The notes under the pieces are model-generated. The model did no database searches. It saw only the letters and a program-made list of their open reading frames with translations, and was not told where the DNA came from. From Gudongella sp034006985 (GTDB lineage Bacteria > Bacillota > Clostridia > Tissierellales > Tissierellaceae), in the NCBI GenBank assembly GCA_034006985.1, contig JAVERT010000007.1, positions 1 through 64,000 of the forward strand: a stretch of DNA of 64,000 bases, written 5' to 3'. This document shows positions 60,133 through 64,000 of this stretch, piece by piece (positions within the stretch are counted from its first letter, which is position 1; the number at the start of each line of letters is the position of its first letter). The translations under genes were made by a program, and so were the position numbers.

Positions 60133-61884
60133 CTATTGTGGTATTTTAATTATTTGATTAGGAAATATTAGATTTGGATTTTTAAGTGAGTTATACTCAG
60201 CTAATACTCTCCATTCTACATTGTACATACTACCTATCTTTGATAACCAATCTCCAGATTTAACTACATACTCTTTGTATTCAGGTGATGGTACTGGAGT
60301 AGGCTCTGGTGTTGGAACAGGTGTTGGCTCTGGTACTATCACTGGTACATTAGTTGCTACAATTCTTCCCTCTACCATTGGATTAACTGTACCTGCTTCT
60401 TCTACATACTCTATTAAAATATCTGATAACAATCCACCTTCTCCTACAAATGGTTTACCTTCAAACATGGTATATCCATCTCCACCAGCTGCCATAAAAT
60501 CATTTGTAACTAATTTATAGGTCATGTTAAGATCTACGGGTTCTTCACCAATCATTAGAGAAGTTACTCTTTCACCAACTGGCATAGAAGCATCAAATAC
60601 ATATTTCATTCCACTAACATGTGGAAACTGCCCAGCAGCTGCAGGAAAATCTTTTACTCCATGCTCTACAGCTTCCATCAATTCTGCACCTGTTACTTCA
60701 ATAACAGCAAGTGTATTTGTAAATGGGAATGCTGTTAATATATCATTTACCTTTATATCCCCCGCTGCTATAGATGCTCTAATTCCGCCACCATTTGTAA
60801 ATGCAACATCAGCACCTGTAGATTCTCTCATCGCATCAGTTATAAGATTACCAAGGTTAGTTTCGCCTGTTCTTACATTTTCTCTAAGACCATCTAACTC
60901 GACAGGCGTATTTCCTACAACAACACTTACTATTGGTTCATTAATTAATTCTATTTCTTCTATAATGTCCAATATTTCCTGGTCTGCAGCTAAATCTTTT
61001 GCTTCTTCATATGGGATAAGTTTAGCTTCATAGTTGGTCCACGCTTTATCTTCAAATTCAAGATTAACTATACCAATATTTTTAGTATATGAACCTGCTT
61101 GAACTACTAGAACATCGTTTATCATTAGTCCCTCAGTTAGTTCGTCATGGCTATGTCCATCAACTATCATATCTATACCTTCAACCTCGTTTGCAATTAA
61201 TGTTGCTGTGTTTACGGATGATGCATCAATACCTAAATGACTAAGAGCGATTATAAAATCAACATCCATATCTTGAAGCTCTTTTACAATTTCCTTACTA
61301 ACTTCTACTACATCTGTAAACTCAATACCTATTGTATTATCTGGATGAGATTTATATTTTGTCTCATCAGTAGCTAGACCAAATATCCCTACTTTAAGGC
61401 CATTGTCCATAGTATATATTACATATGGATCAAAATCAGTAGATTGATCTACTTCTTTTACCACATTTGCAGCTATTATAGGAAATTCTGCCATTTCTTT
61501 CAATTCTATTAGTCTGTCATATCCATAATTGAAATCATGGTTACCTGGTACCATTGCATCAAATCCCATAAGGTTCATTGCTTCAACCATTGTTTCACCA
61601 CGGGTAACATTTATTAATGTTGTACCATGGAATACATCCCCAGCATTAAGGAATAGTAAATTAGGATCTTCAGCCTTTAACTCATCTACTTTGGTTTTCA
61701 ACTTAGCATAACCTAAAGCACCCTCATAATCATCCTCAGCAAGTCTTCCATGAACATCATTAACGTGAACAATAGTTAAAGTCTGATTTTCAGCTGCAAA
61801 AGCAACTCCACTTGGCATTACCATTAAACCTAAAACAAGGACTAAAGATAATACCCAACTAACAATTCTTTTGTTTCTTAACAT
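60133..61884 (-). CDS. Secreted 5'-nucleotidase with C-terminal LysM domain
   Basis: A 583-residue exported UshA-type phosphoesterase. Signal peptide about 1-31 (GVAFAAE). Metal and catalytic motifs: IVHVNDVHGRL near 37, LNAGDVFHGTT near 80, VPGNHDFNYGYD near 112, LSHLGIDASS near 216 and VDGHSHDELT near 241. The nucleotidase domain has FTNGGGIRASIAAGDIKVND near 362 and AAGGDGYTMF near 460. A Pro-Glu-Thr-Val linker leads to a LysM module (about 538-583, YVVKSGDWLSKIGSMYNVEW) that should bind peptidoglycan. It probably dephosphorylates external nucleotides at the wall. Confidence 0.92.
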   Translation of the reverse strand: MLRNKRIVSWVLSLVLVLGLMVMPSGVAFAAENQTLTIVHVNDVHGRLAEDDYEGALGYAKLKTKVDELKAEDPNLLFLNAGDVFHGTTLINVTRGETMVEAMNLMGFDAMVPGNHDFNYGYDRLIELKEMAEFPIIAANVVKEVDQSTDFDPYVIYTMDNGLKVGIFGLATDETKYKSHPDNTIGIEFTDVVEVSKEIVKELQDMDVDFIIALSHLGIDASSVNTATLIANEVEGIDMIVDGHSHDELTEGLMINDVLVVQAGSYTKNIGIVNLEFEDKAWTNYEAKLIPYEEAKDLAADQEILDIIEEIELINEPIVSVVVGNTPVELDGLRENVRTGETNLGNLITDAMRESTGADVAFTNGGGIRASIAAGDIKVNDILTAFPFTNTLAVIEVTGAELMEAVEHGVKDFPAAAGQFPHVSGMKYVFDASMPVGERVTSLMIGEEPVDLNMTYKLVTNDFMAAGGDGYTMFEGKPFVGEGGLLSDILIEYVEEAGTVNPMVEGRIVATNVPVIVPEPTPVPTPEPTPVPSPEYKEYVVKSGDWLSKIGSMYNVEWRVLAEYNSLKNPNLIFPNQIIKIPQ

Positions 61885-62102
61885 TCCCTCTCCTCCTTTA
61901 ATTTATACAAATTAAATTTACTCAATTTCTTTATACCCCATAAGAAACATAAAACCACTATATTTTATCAACTTATGTATATAATTTGTCAGTCATACCC
62001 CTACTAAATCTTGTCTCGAAGTTTTACTATAATTTGTATCAAAAGGTTTCCATACCTTATACACTTATTAAATCTTTTCAATTGGAAATTATAGTATAAT
62101 TT

Positions 62103-62111
62103 GTGATATAA
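62103..62111 (+). promoter_or_regulatory. Extended -10 promoter of the wzy-like gene
   Basis: TGATATAAT on the plus strand is an exact TGnTATAAT element, 35 bases before the start codon. A second TATAAT lies 12 bases upstream. No strong -35 box is visible. Confidence 0.6.
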
Positions 62112-62145
62112 TTTGCATATATTATATTTAAATGGAGGTTAGTAA

Positions 62146-63945
62146 ATGAGTAAAAAATCAACAAAAAATAAGAAGTATACATATACGCTTTTACCAGTTT
62201 TACCCTTAGTTCTGATACTTGCAATAGTACCTTTAATTGTATTTTTAAAAGTAGTTCCAGCAAATGATGCTTCCCTACTATTTACAGATGGCAAGGAGAA
62301 TTTTGATTTCTTTTCATATTATAAAATGGTTTGGCTTGTTGGACTTAGTGTAATAGGAGTCTTAATATATTTATACAAATCATTTTTAATGCAAGATATT
62401 CCCCTAAGAAAATCTAAACTATACTATCCACTGGGAACTTATGCAGTGCTTGTAATACTATCGACATTTTTTGCAAGTTATAAGTCTGTGGCAATGATAG
62501 GCTTTGTAGATAGATATGAAGGTATGTTAGCACTTTTAAGTTATATAGCGATAATGTTCCTTGCATACAATACTGTCGATAACGAAAAACATGTCAAATG
62601 GATTCTAACAGGTTTTAGTATATCTGGTATTATTATGATTTTAATTGGAATAACTCAATTTTTCGGAACCGATATATTTACAACTGACTTTGGTAAAAAG
62701 TTAATTCTTCCAGCACAGTATGAAAATCTGGCTGATAGTTTAAACTTTATCTTTGCAGGATCAAAATCAGTTTATGCAACACTTTATAATATAAACTATG
62801 TTGGGGTTTATATGAGTATGCTATTTTCACTAATGACTACACTGTTTATTTTAACTAAAGATTTAAAGTGGAAAATCTTCTTTGGAATTATGACTACATC
62901 TTCATTTCTAATGTTGCTTGGTTCTAAGTCTAGAGCAGGTCTAATTGCAATATTTGTTTTTGCTTTTCTATCACTAATATTCTTTAGGAAGCAAGTACTA
63001 CCAAATTGGAAAACTTTTACAGCAATTGTTATTTTAATTGGTGTTTCATTTGTAGGAGTCAACACCTTGTATGAAGGTTCTGTAATAACTCGATTAAAAG
63101 GTGGAATTGAATCTCTTAAGGTTAAAACAGAACCTAACTTCCAAAATATACTTTTAGAAGATGAAACTGCAACTGTTGAATTCACAGATTACTCTATGAC
63201 TATTGTAATGGCTGAAAGTGGTTTGATGCTATTTGATACAAATGAAGAACCACTTGATTTAGCAGTTGATGCAGAGAATAATAATATTATAAGAGCCGTT
63301 GAACCACCCTATAATGAGCATTCTTTTATAACAAAATCATATAAAGGTGATGTTGTACTAGAAACTACTCTAAAAACAAATTTAGGTAACCGTACAATTC
63401 GCTTTATAAGAAAAGATGATATTATGATGGTACTTGGCTATGATGGAGAATTGGTAACTGATATAAAAGCACCTAGCTTTGGATTTAAAGGAAGAGAAAG
63501 CATGGCCTCAAACAGAGGTTATATCTGGTCAAGATCAATACCTATGTTAAAAGACAATGTTATTCTAGGACATGGCCCTGATACCTACGCTCTATACTTC
63601 CCTAATAATGACTTTGTTGGTAAGTTTGTAGGCTTTAATAGTATAAATACTGTAGTCGATAAACCACATAATCTATACTTGCAGATAGGCATAAATACAG
63701 GAGTTCTTTCACTATTAGCATTTTTAACCTTGATAGGTATGTATATGATTTCAAGTTTTAAGGCATATTTTAAAAAAGAAAGCTACAAGGGTATTATGGA
63801 AGCTACGGGGCTTGGAATATTTATGGCCGTTTGTATGTATCTTTTCACAGGCCTATCGAATGACAGTATAGTATCAGTAGCACCAATATTTTGGATATTG
63901 TTAGGAACAGGATTTGTGCTGAATGAGAAGGTAAATCAAGAGTAA
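62146..63945 (+). CDS. O-antigen ligase/polymerase-type (Wzy/WaaL) membrane protein
   Basis: A 599-residue membrane protein with about 11-12 spans. Family features: VDRYEGMLALLSYIAIMFLA near 122, GSKSRAGLIAIFVFAFLSLI near 258 and, after a large extracellular loop (about 310-475), GHGPDTYALYFP and KPHNLYLQIGINTGVLSLLA near 505, with the conserved Asp, Arg and His residues. It may polymerise or ligate surface polysaccharide made with the WbpM- and Wzz-like proteins. The inserted loop is longer than in many relatives. AAATGGAGG precedes the ATG. Confidence 0.85.
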   Translation: MSKKSTKNKKYTYTLLPVLPLVLILAIVPLIVFLKVVPANDASLLFTDGKENFDFFSYYKMVWLVGLSVIGVLIYLYKSFLMQDIPLRKSKLYYPLGTYAVLVILSTFFASYKSVAMIGFVDRYEGMLALLSYIAIMFLAYNTVDNEKHVKWILTGFSISGIIMILIGITQFFGTDIFTTDFGKKLILPAQYENLADSLNFIFAGSKSVYATLYNINYVGVYMSMLFSLMTTLFILTKDLKWKIFFGIMTTSSFLMLLGSKSRAGLIAIFVFAFLSLIFFRKQVLPNWKTFTAIVILIGVSFVGVNTLYEGSVITRLKGGIESLKVKTEPNFQNILLEDETATVEFTDYSMTIVMAESGLMLFDTNEEPLDLAVDAENNNIIRAVEPPYNEHSFITKSYKGDVVLETTLKTNLGNRTIRFIRKDDIMMVLGYDGELVTDIKAPSFGFKGRESMASNRGYIWSRSIPMLKDNVILGHGPDTYALYFPNNDFVGKFVGFNSINTVVDKPHNLYLQIGINTGVLSLLAFLTLIGMYMISSFKAYFKKESYKGIMEATGLGIFMAVCMYLFTGLSNDSIVSVAPIFWILLGTGFVLNEKVNQE

Positions 63946-63947
63946 TC

Positions 63948-64000
63948 ATCATCCTGAGCGTAGCATGAGGATCTTATCTTTAAGATTCCTCGACAGGCTC
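63948..64000. repeat. Dispersed palindromic repeat, copy 4 (cut by window edge)
   Basis: TCATCATCCTGAGCGTAGCA then TGAGGATCTTATCTTTAAGA and TTCCTCGACAGGCTC match copies at 7268, 8557 and 30470. The element directly follows the wzy-like stop codon and continues beyond the window. Confidence 0.8.

Overview
The window reads as an AT-rich chromosome segment of a Gram-positive, motile, amino-acid-fermenting anaerobe of class Clostridia. The grounds are low G+C, strong AGGAGG-type ribosome binding sites with frequent TTG and GTG starts, lipobox and S-layer-homology (SLH) proteins, a Clostridium/Bacillus-type flagellar operon order, and c-di-GMP-I riboswitches ahead of motility operons. Species is not assignable from the sequence alone. 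There are no rRNAs, tRNAs, CRISPR arrays or transposase genes.

Layout. (1) 1-5904, minus strand: a branched-chain amino acid ABC transporter operon (livK-livH-livM-livG-livF, the last cut by the window edge) with a near-consensus promoter and a terminator-like hairpin just after it, preceded by a RocB-type M20 peptidase. (2) 6098-7102, plus strand: a secreted SLH-CAP protein. (3) 7474-47493, about 40 kb, all minus strand: an almost complete flagellar and chemotaxis locus in four transcription units. These are a single-gene flagellin unit with a sigma-D promoter; the large early operon flgB-flgC-fliE-fliFGHIJK-flgD-flgE-flbD-motAB-fliLOPQR-flhBAFG-pilZ-sigD-flgF/G-comFB (31370 down to 8669); a late operon flgM-flgN-flgK-flgL-fliW-csrA-flaG-fliD-fliS-fliT-like (37911 down to 31689) with a sigma-D promoter; and a chemotaxis/switch operon mcp-cheW-cheD-cheB-cheR-cheA-cheY-cheW-fliM-fliY (47493 down to 38045). 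(4) 47770-63945: cell-envelope genes, namely a stalk-domain protein, Wzz-like and WbpM/CapD-like polysaccharide genes, two 5'-nucleotidase-like phosphoesterases (one secreted with LysM), a lipoprotein, UppP, a 983-residue SLH surface protein, a DUF1659/DUF2922/YvrJ trio of unknown function, and a Wzy/O-antigen-ligase-type membrane protein.

How it works together. Two c-di-GMP-I riboswitches precede the early flagellar operon and the chemotaxis operon. The same flagellar operon encodes a PilZ protein and a ComFB-family protein, so c-di-GMP appears to act on transcription or translation and on protein function. The cascade then runs through sigma-D: three promoters with sigma-D-type elements and identical 14-base spacing lie before flagellin, flgM and mcp. 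The late operon encodes the anti-sigma factor FlgM and the FliW-CsrA pair, and the flagellin leader carries hairpins with GGA in the loop that look like CsrA targets.

Two families of short palindromic repeats are scattered in the window. One copy sits inside the flagellar operon between flgC and fliE, and others surround the DUF1659/DUF2922/YvrJ genes. Many long open frames begin upstream of the true start; starts were re-chosen from ribosome binding sites and gene overlaps, as noted in each entry.
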